A stretch of DNA of 64,000 bases. Origin: Rhizobium sp. 2MFCol3.1 (GTDB lineage: Bacteria > Pseudomonadota > Alphaproteobacteria > Rhizobiales > Rhizobiaceae). Positions 17,558 through 26,066 of the stretch are shown here, one piece after another. The stretch spans positions 434,001 to 498,000 of the forward strand of contig NZ_KB898353.1 in assembly GCF_000377565.1 (NCBI RefSeq), given 5' to 3'. The notes beneath the pieces are model-generated. The model ran no database searches, was not told the origin of the DNA, and saw nothing but the letters and a program-made list of their open reading frames with translations. Position 1 is the first letter of the stretch. Each line of letters starts with the position of its first letter. The position numbers were made by a program, and so were the translations under genes.

Positions 17558-18336
17558 AGCGCATCATCCTGCTGCGAACCCGCGCGGATCGCCGCCAGCA
17601 CTTCCTTCTGGATGGAGATGAAGTCCGAGGTCGAGATCATGTCCTGATGTCGCGGGCGCGCCAGGCCGACGTGGAAGGTGGCGTTGATCCGGCCGGGATT
17701 GATGCTCATCGAGATGATGCGGTCGGAGAGGTAGACGGCCTCTTCGACGTCATGGGTGACGAACAGTACCGTCAGGCGGTGCTCTTCCCAGATCTGCGTC
17801 AGCAATTCCTGCATCTGATGCCGCGTCAGCGCATCCAGCGCTCCGAAGGGCTCGTCCATCAGGAGCATCTTCGGTCGATAAGACAACGCGCGTGCGATGG
17901 CGACGCGCTGCTTCATGCCGCCCGATAGCTGCGAGGGAAAGGCATCGGCGAAACGGTCGAGCTTGACCAGATTGATATGGTGCCGCGCGACTTCCCTGCG
18001 TTCGGCAGCCGACAGGCCCGCCGCCTGGAGCGCGAATTCGACGTTCTGCTGTGCGGTCAGCCACGGCAGCAGCGTGTAGGACTGGAAGACGACGCCACGA
18101 TCGAGGCCGGGGCCGACGATCGGCGCACCATCGGTCAGGAGCACCCCGTCGTTGAATTTCTGCAGGCCGGCAACGATCGACAAAAGCGTGCTCTTGCCAC
18201 AGCCGGAAGCGCCGACCAGCGACACGAACTCGTTGTCGGCCAGTTCCAGATCGATGTCGCTGAGGGCGTGAACGCTTCGCTTGCCCGACCCATACCACTT
18301 GTTGAGCGATTGGATCTTGAGTTTCGGTTCAGTCAT
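17554..18336 (-). CDS. ABC transporter ATP-binding protein (nitrate/sulfonate/taurine type)
   Basis: A 260-residue ATPase of the SsuB/TauB/NrtD family. Walker A is GASGCGKST, the signature LSGGMKQR and Walker B MLLMDEP, followed by a typical EAVYLSDR segment. Start set at the ATG at 18336, two bases after the permease stop. Its stop codon overlaps that of the converging dimethylformamidase-like gene by a few bases. It powers the importer formed with the next two genes. Confidence 0.9.
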   Translation of the reverse strand: MTEPKLKIQSLNKWYGSGKRSVHALSDIDLELADNEFVSLVGASGCGKSTLLSIVAGLQKFNDGVLLTDGAPIVGPGLDRGVVFQSYTLLPWLTAQQNVEFALQAAGLSAAERREVARHHINLVKLDRFADAFPSQLSGGMKQRVAIARALSYRPKMLLMDEPFGALDALTRHQMQELLTQIWEEHRLTVLFVTHDVEEAVYLSDRIISMSINPGRINATFHVGLARPRHQDMISTSDFISIQKEVLAAIRAGSQQDDAL

Positions 18337-18337
18337 A

Positions 18338-19195
18338 TCAATGTCTCGACGTATAACGGAAGAAAACACGCTCGAGAGCTTTCATGCTCTGATCGGTGAT
18401 CAGGCCAAGTATGCCAAGAAGCAGGATGTAGCCGATGATCGTCTGTGTCTGGAAATAGCGCTGGGACACCACGATGCGGTAGCCAAGCCCCGAGGTGGCG
18501 GCGACAAGCTCGGCCAGAACAAGCCACGTCCAGGCCCAGCCCATGCTGATCCTGAGCGTATCCCAGATACCCGGCAGCGATGACGGCAGCACGATGCGCC
18601 AGAGGATCTTCGGTTCAGACAGACCAAGCGTTCGCCCAAGTCCGACGAAGTCGGGCGGCACGCGCTTGACGCTGTCCATCACCATCAGCACCTGCTGGAA
18701 GAAAGTGCCGATCCAGATGATGACGAATTTCTGGATATCGCTTGTGCCGGCCCACAGGATCGTCAGCGGCACGAAGGCAACCACAGGCATGTAGCGAACG
18801 AAGTCGATGAAAGGTTCGATCGCCGCTTCCCAGGTGCGGTAGCAGCCGATCATGATGCCGATCGGGATTGCCATCAAGGACGCCAGAGCGAAGCCGACGA
18901 GCATTCTGTAGATGCTGATGCCGGCATCGTTCAGCAAAGTCCCGTCGAGTGCCAGCTCCACCATCTTGGTCCAGACAGCGCTCGGGCTCGGAAGGAAGAT
19001 GGGCTTGACCCAGCCGGTCGCGGTCGCCGCCCACCAAAAGGCAAACAGCAGCGCGAAAACGCACACCGCGATCAGGAGGAACGTTTTTGCGCCGAGCGGA
19101 TCACCGATGCGGAATGCACTGGGCGGTCGCCCGACACCCGCGCGCGTGGACGCGCGGGTGTCGGTGCTGGCAGACGAGGAATGTGATGCCGACAT
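18338..19195 (-). CDS. ABC transporter permease (nitrate/sulfonate/taurine type)
   Basis: A 285-residue membrane protein of the SsuC/TauC family with about six hydrophobic helices and the coupling-helix signature (GRTLGLSEPKILWRIVLPSSLPGI). The first 35 residues are a hydrophilic Ser/Thr/Arg-rich extension, and the DNA encoding part of it forms a perfect 14-bp hairpin (19131-19164). It lies 24 bases after the binding-protein gene. Confidence 0.9.
   Translation of the reverse strand: MSASHSSSASTDTRASTRAGVGRPPSAFRIGDPLGAKTFLLIAVCVFALLFAFWWAATATGWVKPIFLPSPSAVWTKMVELALDGTLLNDAGISIYRMLVGFALASLMAIPIGIMIGCYRTWEAAIEPFIDFVRYMPVVAFVPLTILWAGTSDIQKFVIIWIGTFFQQVLMVMDSVKRVPPDFVGLGRTLGLSEPKILWRIVLPSSLPGIWDTLRISMGWAWTWLVLAELVAATSGLGYRIVVSQRYFQTQTIIGYILLLGILGLITDQSMKALERVFFRYTSRH
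19131..19164. repeat. Perfect inverted repeat inside permease 5' coding region
   Basis: CCGACACCCGCGCG, loop CGTGGA, CGCGCGGGTGTCGG: a 14-bp uninterrupted GC-rich stem spanning codons 11-21 of the permease. In mRNA it would form a very stable stem just after the start codon and could reduce translation or mRNA decay of the permease relative to the binding protein. Confidence 0.8.
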
Positions 19196-19219
19196 GGATG
19201 ATCCGTCTTGAGTAGCGCG

Positions 19220-20236
19220 TTACTTGTTGGCCGCGTCGACGAAGGACGAGTCGATCATCTGTTCAGCGGTCACGTCCTGGGTCAGGATCTTGGCGAGCTT
19301 GGCGGCCTTGAGCACATCGACGAAGGTCTTTGTCTTGAACTCGCCGGCGAACGCCTTGGACGCCTCGGCGGTCGTGTAATACTGCACGCCATCGAATGCG
19401 GTTGCGAGGTCTTCAGGCGACGCGCCAACGGCCTTGGCGATGATCGCGCGATCCTCGGCGGTGTTGGCCTTGTAGTCGGCAAGTGCTGCGTCCCAAGCCT
19501 TCAGCATGGCAAGAACCTGGCCCGGCTTGGACTTCAGAACGTCTTCGCGAACAACCAGAACGTCCGAGACGAGGCCCGGATCCTTGCCGGCTTCGAAGAG
19601 AAGCTTGACGGCCTTGTCCTGCGCACGTGCGGTCGAGATATAGGGCTCGTAGGTCACGGCGACCGGGACCTGGCCGGCGATCAGAGCGGAGCCCGCATCG
19701 GCGGCCGGCATCGGAACGCGGGTGATGTCGTCGATGGTCATGCCGTTGGCGGCGAGCGCGTAGTTCAGCAGGATGTCGCTGGTCGTGCCTTCTTCATAGG
19801 CGACGCTCTTGCCCTTAAGGTCGGCGACGCTGTTGATGTCGCTGCCCGCGAGAATGGCGTCGGCCGTGAGGCTGAAATCGAGGAGCGAGACGATCTTTAC
19901 CGGCAGGCCGGCGGCGACCATGCCCATCGCGGTGTGGGTGGCGATATTGGCTGCGTCCAGCTGGCCGCTGGCGAGCGCTGCGTTCAGGTCCTTGTCTTCG
20001 GTGAAGTTGACCAGTTCAACCTCTTCCAGACCGGACTTCTTGAACAGGTCCTTGCTGGCGGCGACGTGCCACTGGCCGTAGCCGAGCCATGGTTCGATGC
20101 CGAGCTTGAAGGTGCCGGCTTCCGGCTTGGCGGGAATGTCGGCTGCTGCAGCCGGGACGGCCTGCGTGAGAGCGCCGATAACGCCGGCGACGATAGCCAG
20201 GCGCGACATGTGAGATTTGATCGATGCGTATGTCAT
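19220..20236 (-). CDS. ABC transporter substrate-binding protein (nitrate/sulfonate/taurine type)
   Basis: A 338-residue periplasmic protein with a signal peptide ending near AVPAAAA. The start of the mature part (FKLGIEPWLGYGQWHVAASKDLF) is the SsuA/TauA/NrtA-type ligand motif, and GKSVAYEEGTTSDILL is the typical hinge region. It is the first gene of the importer. The family takes sulfonates, taurine, nitrate, guanidine-like and thiamine-precursor compounds. The neighbouring dehydrogenases suggest a sulfonated or amidated polyol. Confidence 0.9.
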   Translation of the reverse strand: MTYASIKSHMSRLAIVAGVIGALTQAVPAAAADIPAKPEAGTFKLGIEPWLGYGQWHVAASKDLFKKSGLEEVELVNFTEDKDLNAALASGQLDAANIATHTAMGMVAAGLPVKIVSLLDFSLTADAILAGSDINSVADLKGKSVAYEEGTTSDILLNYALAANGMTIDDITRVPMPAADAGSALIAGQVPVAVTYEPYISTARAQDKAVKLLFEAGKDPGLVSDVLVVREDVLKSKPGQVLAMLKAWDAALADYKANTAEDRAIIAKAVGASPEDLATAFDGVQYYTTAEASKAFAGEFKTKTFVDVLKAAKLAKILTQDVTAEQMIDSSFVDAANK

Positions 20237-20345
20237 GGTAACCCCTCTTTTCTACGATGATGTGGTCGCTAGGCTCGAAGCCGAGACGTCATTCGTGTGT
20301 TTTGTATGTTCAGCCTATATTTTGGGCGGTCGGCTGAACAGCATT

Positions 20346-20357
20346 ATGTATAGTCAT
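20346..20357. promoter_or_regulatory. HutC-type operator candidate upstream of ABC importer
   Basis: ATGTATAGTCAT, matching the palindrome ATGTATATACAT (25142-25153) at 10 of 12 positions, about 110 bases upstream of the binding-protein gene. The 278-base gap here has no gene; an inverted repeat TTCAGCC...GGCTGAA at about 20308-20338 also lies in it. Confidence 0.45.
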
Positions 20358-20514
20358 TTCTTTGCCCGAACTTGTAAATCTGAATCTGCGCGATACCGCC
20401 GATTGGCGCCTCGCAAAACCAGAAAACCTCTACCCCTCTATGAATGTGCCTGTCGATTTCGGCAATCGCCGATGTCGCGTTTTGGCGAATTCGTGATGGC
20501 TTAGAGCGCTCATC

Positions 20515-21807
20515 TCAAGCTTGCTCCGGATCGATGGCGTCGAGGAAACGGGTCACGATATCCGCGCCCTCGGTCGGCTCGCTGCCCACCATGACAGCCG
20601 TTGAAAAGCCGATCAGCGAGGACGTCGGATTATGCGTGGCCGCGCCGGCGCGAAGGTTCATGACCAGCGTCGGGCAGAGGAAGAGGCCGAGCCGGATCAC
20701 CGTCCGCCAATCCTGTGGAAGCAGCGCGCGGCTCTTCAGTTCCGTAAGCAACGGCTTCCATAGCGCCGTTGCCTTGACGTCGAGAAGGGCCTGACGGACC
20801 GGGCTCGGCTGCCAGTCGAAATCGGCATGCAGCGCGCCATTTTCGTAGCGCGCCCGGGCTTCGAATTTCCGCTCGGCCAACGCCGGCTCGTAGAGCCAGA
20901 GCGGGTGGGCGAAGATGTTGTGGAAGGTGGTTTTCACTTCCGCAAGCAGCGTCGGAATGTGCTCGCCGGCAAAAGCCGGGTCGAAGAAGGCGAGCGATGC
21001 GCCGTCCGCGCTCTTGCGATACCAGACGTTCGCGTTGTGGGCGTCGCCATGGGCGGTGACGCCGCCGGCATCGGCGAGGCGAAGCGGCGCAAGGCGATTG
21101 TGCGCATCGTCAAACAGCTCGCCGACCGTCTTTTCATAGGCGATGCCGTTGATGACGAAACGCGCCGCTGCAAATTCGCTCCAATCGAGCGAAACGCCGG
21201 GGAAGGCGAAGTGCTTGCCGATGTAAAAGCTCTCGTAGCGCCCACCCGGGAATGTCGCGCCGGGTTCGCTGACGAGGCGGGCGGAAAACAGCCGGTGCAC
21301 GGGCTCCTCAGCCACCTGTTCCGGCGTCACCGGGTGCAGCGTCTCCAGGTAGACCTTCAGTACCGCCTCGCTGAGTTCGCGCTCGGCGTCCACCGCCTCC
21401 GCGGCTGCGGCCGCATCCGGCTCGAGATCGATCGCGCGCAGGACGTCGGAGAACCTGGGATCGAAGCGGCGCTTATAGACGAGGATCTGTTCGCCGGGCA
21501 GGGTCGACATCATCACCGGCTGATCGACGGGAAGGCCCGCGCGCGTCAGGATATCCGCGCGGTAATATTCACCGCCCATCTTCTCCTCGCCTTCCTCCTG
21601 GTGGAATTTGAAGAAGTATTTCTCCTCGCCGCTTTTGAAGAAGCCGTTCAGCGAGTTCAGGCTGTACTGGTCGAAATTGATCGCGAGATTCTGTGCATCG
21701 AGCTCGAACAGATCGAAAAGCAACTCGGCGAGAAGTGTCTCGGCCACGCCATCGCGCTTCTTGGCGTGATCGCGGATGATGGCGGTTCGGCTGTTGGTCT
21801 GGCTCAT
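20515..21807 (-). CDS. Aminoglycoside-phosphotransferase-like kinase
   Basis: A 430-residue kinase of the APH/choline-kinase fold. Lys67 (KYFFKFH) with Glu80 can form the ATP-binding pair; the catalytic loop is HGDAHNANVW (253-262) and the metal-binding DFG equivalent is FFDPAFAG (275-281). It is longer than typical APH enzymes. It follows the HutC-type regulator by 41 bases, in one leftward operon with a zinc dehydrogenase and a histidinol-dehydrogenase homologue. It therefore probably phosphorylates an intermediate of that pathway or its substrate. Antibiotic resistance is unlikely from context. Confidence 0.7.
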   Translation of the reverse strand: MSQTNSRTAIIRDHAKKRDGVAETLLAELLFDLFELDAQNLAINFDQYSLNSLNGFFKSGEEKYFFKFHQEEGEEKMGGEYYRADILTRAGLPVDQPVMMSTLPGEQILVYKRRFDPRFSDVLRAIDLEPDAAAAAEAVDAERELSEAVLKVYLETLHPVTPEQVAEEPVHRLFSARLVSEPGATFPGGRYESFYIGKHFAFPGVSLDWSEFAAARFVINGIAYEKTVGELFDDAHNRLAPLRLADAGGVTAHGDAHNANVWYRKSADGASLAFFDPAFAGEHIPTLLAEVKTTFHNIFAHPLWLYEPALAERKFEARARYENGALHADFDWQPSPVRQALLDVKATALWKPLLTELKSRALLPQDWRTVIRLGLFLCPTLVMNLRAGAATHNPTSSLIGFSTAVMVGSEPTEGADIVTRFLDAIDPEQA

Positions 21808-21848
21808 GGAATGCGCTTCTCGAATAAACTGGGTGTTGATGCGTGTTG

Positions 21849-22586
21849 TCAGGCGGGCTTGTGTGTTGGGCGATATCGGCTGCCGAGGGAGTAGCGGCTG
21901 CCGACATGGGTGAAGGTGTTGACGGTCGCCACCGTGGCGCCGGTCCAGGTCTTGCGGTGCAGAACGAGGCAGCTGTCGCGCTCGGGCATCTGCAGCAGCC
22001 GCGCCTGCTCCGGGCCGGCCGGCACCGCGCTGATCAAATGTTCGACCTCGGTCAGCGGCGTGCAGCGCTGCAGATATTCCAGCGTCGCGATGGAGGTGAA
22101 GTCCTGATCGAGATAGTGCGGAACGAGGGCGGGGTTGACGTACCGCTCCTCCAGTTGGACCGGAATGTCGTTTTCGAAATGCACGACAAGCGAGTGATCG
22201 ACGGGTTTGGCCCGATCGAACTCGAATGCACTGACAATCGCGGCCGTGGGATGTTCGACGCGCTCGAGGAGGATGACGCCGGCGCGATGTTTGCCGCCGC
22301 GATCACGGATCTCGTTGATGATGTTGCTGACCTCGATCAGCGTCGACTGCGCCTTGGGCGGCGCGACGAAGGTGCCGACGCCCTGGACCCTGCGAAGATG
22401 GCCTTCCGAGGTGAGTTCGCGCAGCGCACGATGGACCGTCATCCGGGAGACGCCCAACGAATTCACGAGGTCGTTTTCGGAGGGCAGCCGGGCATTCTGC
22501 GCCCACTTGCCGCTGCCGATGTTTGCGAGCACGAAGTCCTTGACCTTCTCGTAGAGCGGCGATGCCGAATCCGAAAGTGCACTCAA
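21849..22586 (-). CDS. HutC-type GntR regulator with UTRA domain, TTG start
   Basis: A 245-residue regulator. The N-terminal winged helix (RLPSENDLVNSLGVSRMTVH) is followed by the UTRA ligand domain ending TFTHVGSRYSLGSRY, close to HutC of histidine utilisation. No ATG lies near the start. TTG at 22586 is preceded by GGAGAG at seven bases, whereas TTG at 22592 is too close to that site. It lies 43 bases after the zinc dehydrogenase gene. It is the likely local repressor; urocanate is not expected as effector because no hut genes are present. Confidence 0.85.
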   Translation of the reverse strand: MSALSDSASPLYEKVKDFVLANIGSGKWAQNARLPSENDLVNSLGVSRMTVHRALRELTSEGHLRRVQGVGTFVAPPKAQSTLIEVSNIINEIRDRGGKHRAGVILLERVEHPTAAIVSAFEFDRAKPVDHSLVVHFENDIPVQLEERYVNPALVPHYLDQDFTSIATLEYLQRCTPLTEVEHLISAVPAGPEQARLLQMPERDSCLVLHRKTWTGATVATVNTFTHVGSRYSLGSRYRPTHKPA

Positions 22587-22635
22587 TGACAAACTCTCCA
22601 GTTCGTTCTCGTGAACGGTTATCGCGTGGCGAACC

Positions 22636-23649
22636 TCAATCCGCGATCTCGACGATGGTCTTCAGTTTCTGGCTCTGGCCTTTGAGCAGCCGCTGATAGG
22701 CATCAGGGACCTCGTCTAGCGAGGCCAGGACCTCGCTGAATTCGATGAGCGCCGGCTCCAGCTCAGGCAGCAAGGCGATCGCCTCCGGCAGTTCGGATGC
22801 GAAAGCATGGCAGCCGACCAACGATATTTCCCTTTCGACCAGGACATTCGGATCGAGATCCAGTTTACCATGGCTGATGCCGACAAGCGCCAAGGCGCCG
22901 CCACCGGCGAGCAGATCGAGGCCGGCCGCAATCGCATGAATATTGCCCGTCGCATCGATGGCATAGCGCAGGCGTTCGCCATTCAGCGCGGCATCGATCG
23001 CGGCCTTGTCAAGAGCGATAGCCGTCCCGGCACAGATACGCGCAACCAGCGCCGCGCGCTCGGCATTGGTGTCGGCGAGCAGAAGCTTGCCCTCATGAAG
23101 CCTCGATAGCAGCAGACCGCTCAAGCCGCCGATGGTGCCGCAGCCGATAACGAGAACTGCTTCACCCTGCGCCGCGTTGAGGCGTCTCACGACATGTAGC
23201 GCTACCGCCAGCGGCTCCGCCATCGCCGCGACCTTTGATGCCAGCGATGGCTCGTGTTTGAAAAGCAGCTTTGCCGGCAGCTGAACGTGCTCGGCAAAAC
23301 CGCCGTCGCATGCTTCTCCGACGAAGCCCAGTGCCTCGCATATATTGCTGCGGCCGGACATGCAGGCCGGGCAGGTGCCGCAATAGACGCGCGAGTCGGC
23401 CGCCACATAGTCGCCGACCTTGAGATGCTCGATACCTTCGCCGACATCGGTCACCCGACCGCAGAACTCGTGGCCTGCCGTCGACGGGCGTCTGCTGATC
23501 CACTGGCCGGTGCGGTAGTTGTGCAGATCGGAGCCGCAGATGCCGGCGGCGCGGACCTCCACATTGACGAAGCCGCTGGGTGGGGCCGACGGCGGGTCGA
23601 CCGCTTCGACCCGCAAATCCCCAGCATCGTGGAGGCGCACCGCTTTCAA
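22636..23649 (-). CDS. Zinc-dependent alcohol dehydrogenase (HpsP-like)
   Basis: A 337-residue medium-chain dehydrogenase. The catalytic zinc site includes GICGSDLH (Cys near 38) and TAGHEFCGRV; the structural zinc lobe is YCGTCPACMSGRSNIC; the NAD-binding glycine motif is VIGCGTIGGLSG. It starts four bases after the histidinol-dehydrogenase-like gene, so the two are co-translated. Together with that gene and the upstream short-chain dehydrogenase it matches the HpsP/HpsN/HpsO trio, in which HpsO and HpsP interconvert DHPS enantiomers. Sorbitol- or threonine-dehydrogenase-type substrates remain possible. Confidence 0.82.
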   Translation of the reverse strand: MKAVRLHDAGDLRVEAVDPPSAPPSGFVNVEVRAAGICGSDLHNYRTGQWISRRPSTAGHEFCGRVTDVGEGIEHLKVGDYVAADSRVYCGTCPACMSGRSNICEALGFVGEACDGGFAEHVQLPAKLLFKHEPSLASKVAAMAEPLAVALHVVRRLNAAQGEAVLVIGCGTIGGLSGLLLSRLHEGKLLLADTNAERAALVARICAGTAIALDKAAIDAALNGERLRYAIDATGNIHAIAAGLDLLAGGGALALVGISHGKLDLDPNVLVEREISLVGCHAFASELPEAIALLPELEPALIEFSEVLASLDEVPDAYQRLLKGQSQKLKTIVEIAD

Positions 23650-23653
23650 GGGC

Positions 23654-24982
23654 TCAGCCTTTCGTCTTCAGGTAGGCGTCGCGGACGTCGGATACGGCAT
23701 TGGCGTGCGAGGAGAAGCCTTCGTAGAGCGCAAGCTTGTGCGCATGAGCGGCGAACTCGGGATAAGCAGGTGCCGTGACGTAGCCGATCGAGCTGCGCTT
23801 GACGAAGTCGGTTACCGAAAGCGGGCCGTAGGTGCGCGCCCACCGGCTGGTCGGCAGAACGGCGTTCGGGCCCAGGCAGAAATTGCCGATGCTGACGGGC
23901 GTGTGCGGTCCAAGCAGGATCTCGGCGGCCTCGGTGATATGGCCGAGATGCGCGAAGGCGTCGGTGGAGAGAATTTCGAGGTGCTCGGGCGCGTAGGCGT
24001 TGACGAAGGCATAGCTCTCCTCGATCGAGGAAGTCAGCACGACGCCGCCGCACTTTCCGGTCAGTACGGTCTTGGAGAAGCCGACGCGCTGTTCCGTCAT
24101 CCGACCCCAATGCTCTGGAAGCGCCGCGATGGCTTCTTCCGCAACACGGCGGCTGTGGGTGACGAGATAGGCGGACGAATCCGGGCCGTGTTCAGCTTCA
24201 ATCAAGAGGTCGAGTGCTGCAAGGCCGCCATGCACGGTGTCGTCGGCGAAGATCATCGCCTCGGAAGGGCCGGCCGGAAGGCCTGTGTCGATCACGCCTG
24301 ACAGAAGACGCTTCGCGGCGACGACCCACGGGCTGCCCGGTCCGACGATCTTCAGCGCCGGCTTGATCGTTTCCGTGCCATAGGCGACAGCGGCGACTGC
24401 CTGCGCGCCGCCGACCTTGTAGACAGTGTTAACGCCAGCGAGACGGGCCGCGACCAGCGTCGCGGCGTCCACGCTTCCATCCGGCGCCGGCGGGGTGACG
24501 ATCGCAAGGTTGGGCACGCCGGCGACCACGGCCGGAACCGAGGTCATCATCGTGACCGAGGGGAAGGAGCCCTTTCCGCGCGGCACATAAAGCGCGACGG
24601 ACTGGATCGGCGTGAAGCGGTCGCCGGCGAAGGCGCCTGGGCGAATTTCCTTCAGCCACATGGCCTCGGGCTTCTGCTCCTCGTGGAAGGTGCGGATGTT
24701 GGATATGCCGAACTTGATCGCCTCGATGACATCGTCCTCGACAAGCTTGAAGGCAGCGTCGAACTCGGCCTCGGTCACCTGGATCGAGCTTTCCGACACG
24801 TCGGCCTTGTCGAGTTCGCGGCCGAAGCGTGCAACGGCCCGGTCGCCTTCCGTGCGAACTGCCTCAAGGATCGGGCACACCTTCTCGATAAAGCCGGAGA
24901 TGTCCGTCTCCGACCGGCGAAGCAGAGCCGATTTCTCGTCTGAAGAAAGCTTCGAATATTCGTAAAAGGAGACTTCAGTCAT
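23654..24982 (-). CDS. Histidinol dehydrogenase family, probable sulfopropanediol 3-dehydrogenase (HpsN-like)
   Basis: A 442-residue paralogue of HisD. The zinc/NAD core is intact: VGGAQAVAAVAYGT, PGSPWVVAAKR, EAEHGPDSSAYLVT and EHLEIL. Start set at MTEVSFYEYSKL; the longer reading adds 20 residues without a ribosome-binding site. No his genes are nearby and the N-terminal FYEYSKLSSDEK segment differs from biosynthetic HisD. The same family includes HpsN, which oxidises (R)-DHPS to sulfolactate in two steps. Genes for splitting sulfolactate (suyAB) or for xsc are absent here, so the pathway would have to finish elsewhere or use a different substrate. Confidence 0.82.
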   Translation of the reverse strand: MTEVSFYEYSKLSSDEKSALLRRSETDISGFIEKVCPILEAVRTEGDRAVARFGRELDKADVSESSIQVTEAEFDAAFKLVEDDVIEAIKFGISNIRTFHEEQKPEAMWLKEIRPGAFAGDRFTPIQSVALYVPRGKGSFPSVTMMTSVPAVVAGVPNLAIVTPPAPDGSVDAATLVAARLAGVNTVYKVGGAQAVAAVAYGTETIKPALKIVGPGSPWVVAAKRLLSGVIDTGLPAGPSEAMIFADDTVHGGLAALDLLIEAEHGPDSSAYLVTHSRRVAEEAIAALPEHWGRMTEQRVGFSKTVLTGKCGGVVLTSSIEESYAFVNAYAPEHLEILSTDAFAHLGHITEAAEILLGPHTPVSIGNFCLGPNAVLPTSRWARTYGPLSVTDFVKRSSIGYVTAPAYPEFAAHAHKLALYEGFSSHANAVSDVRDAYLKTKG

Positions 24983-25141
24983 TGTGCACGTAACCTTGTT
25001 GGCGTCTTGGGCAAGCGCCGGCGAAAACCCAGCAATAAGCATGGCTTCGCCGCCGATGTCCGTTCGATCGGCTGTCTACTCAAACCAGTGGCTCAGGTCG
25101 AGGATTGATGTTCCGCTTTATTTATTTTGGCCGAGTGAAAC

Positions 25142-25153
25142 ATGTATATACAT
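25142..25153. promoter_or_regulatory. Palindromic operator candidate upstream of HpsN-like gene
   Basis: ATGTATATACAT lies within the perfect 14-bp palindrome CATGTATATACATG (25141-25154), in the 228-base gap between the short-chain dehydrogenase and the HpsN-like gene. It resembles sites bound by HutC-type regulators, and such a regulator is encoded two genes downstream. Confidence 0.6.
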
Positions 25154-25210
25154 GCCATGTCAACGCACTTTACGACGCGAATTTGCGCCGCAGCTGACAA
25201 CAGGAATGCG

Positions 25211-25981
25211 TCAGATGGAGGCGAGGAAGCCGCCATCGACAGGGAGGCAATGGCCGGTGATATAGCCCGCCGCATCGCTGGCGAGAAACACGACGGCGCC
25301 CCCGAGATCGGCTGCTTCGCCAAAGCGGCGCTGGGGGATCCTTGCCAGCATGCGCGCCTGCCAGTCCTCGTCCTCATAGAAGCCGTCGGTCATCGCGGTC
25401 CTGAAATAGCCGGGCGCGATCGCGTTCACGCGGATGCCGGCCTCGGCCCATTCGGCGGCGAGCGCGCGGGTCATTCCGAGCAGGCCGGATTTGGAGGAGC
25501 CGTAGGGAACGGCGGTCGGAATGCCCACAAAGGACGTGAGCGAGCAGAGATTGATGATGCTCCCGCCGGCCTCCTGCTTGGACATGCGCTTCGCCGCCGC
25601 CTGCGACCAGAAAAATGCGCCCTTGAGATTGGTTCCGACAATCCGGTCCCACAATGCTTCGTCCACATCGAGCGAAGGCGCGACCTGCTCGATGCCGGCA
25701 TTGTTGACGAGAATGTCGATCCCGCCAGTCAAAGCGCAAGCCTGTTCCAGCGCTGCGTCGATCGAGGTGAGGTCACTGACATCCTGCGCGACGGCGATGC
25801 AGCGGACACCCCGGTCTTCGACTTTGGCCGTCGTATCCTGCAGCGACGCCAGCTCTCTCGCCGTGATGCAGAGGTCGGCGCCAGCATCCGCCAGCGCAAG
25901 GGCGATCGCCTGGCCAAGGCCGCGGCTGGCACCGGTGACGACGGCGACTCGCCCCTTCAGATTGAATGAATGTCCGGACAT
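25211..25981 (-). CDS. Short-chain dehydrogenase/reductase (HpsO-like)
   Basis: A 256-residue NAD(P)-dependent oxidoreductase. The cofactor motif is VTGASRGLGQA, with NNAG near residue 90, catalytic Ser in SLTSFVG, YGSSK (Tyr-x3-Lys), and a C-terminal VDGGF. Start at MSGHSFNLKGRV, preceded by GGAGGG. It lies upstream of the HpsN-like gene, apparently with its own promoter carrying a related operator-like site. A role in oxidising the same polyol-type substrate is inferred from context only. Confidence 0.88.
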   Translation of the reverse strand: MSGHSFNLKGRVAVVTGASRGLGQAIALALADAGADLCITARELASLQDTTAKVEDRGVRCIAVAQDVSDLTSIDAALEQACALTGGIDILVNNAGIEQVAPSLDVDEALWDRIVGTNLKGAFFWSQAAAKRMSKQEAGGSIINLCSLTSFVGIPTAVPYGSSKSGLLGMTRALAAEWAEAGIRVNAIAPGYFRTAMTDGFYEDEDWQARMLARIPQRRFGEAADLGGAVVFLASDAAGYITGHCLPVDGGFLASI

Positions 25982-26026
25982 GTGATCCCTCCGATGTTGC
26001 GCCGAGGAAAGCATCTTTCCGCGATC

Positions 26027-26038
26027 ATATCTATACAT
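26027..26038. promoter_or_regulatory. Operator candidate upstream of short-chain dehydrogenase
   Basis: ATATCTATACAT, 10 of 12 matches to the palindrome at 25142-25153, located 46 bases before the dehydrogenase start, where a repressor would overlap the promoter. Confidence 0.45.
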
Positions 26039-26066
26039 ATAACGGTCGTGGTTGATGGCGCCGCCG

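Noticed and set aside
20515..21807. Antibiotic-resistance aminoglycoside phosphotransferase
   Set aside because: It is embedded in a metabolic operon, is much longer than resistance enzymes and has no mobile element nearby.
23654..24982. Biosynthetic histidinol dehydrogenase (hisD)
   Set aside because: No his genes are nearby; the operon context with two other dehydrogenases, a HutC-type regulator and an importer fits a catabolic paralogue.
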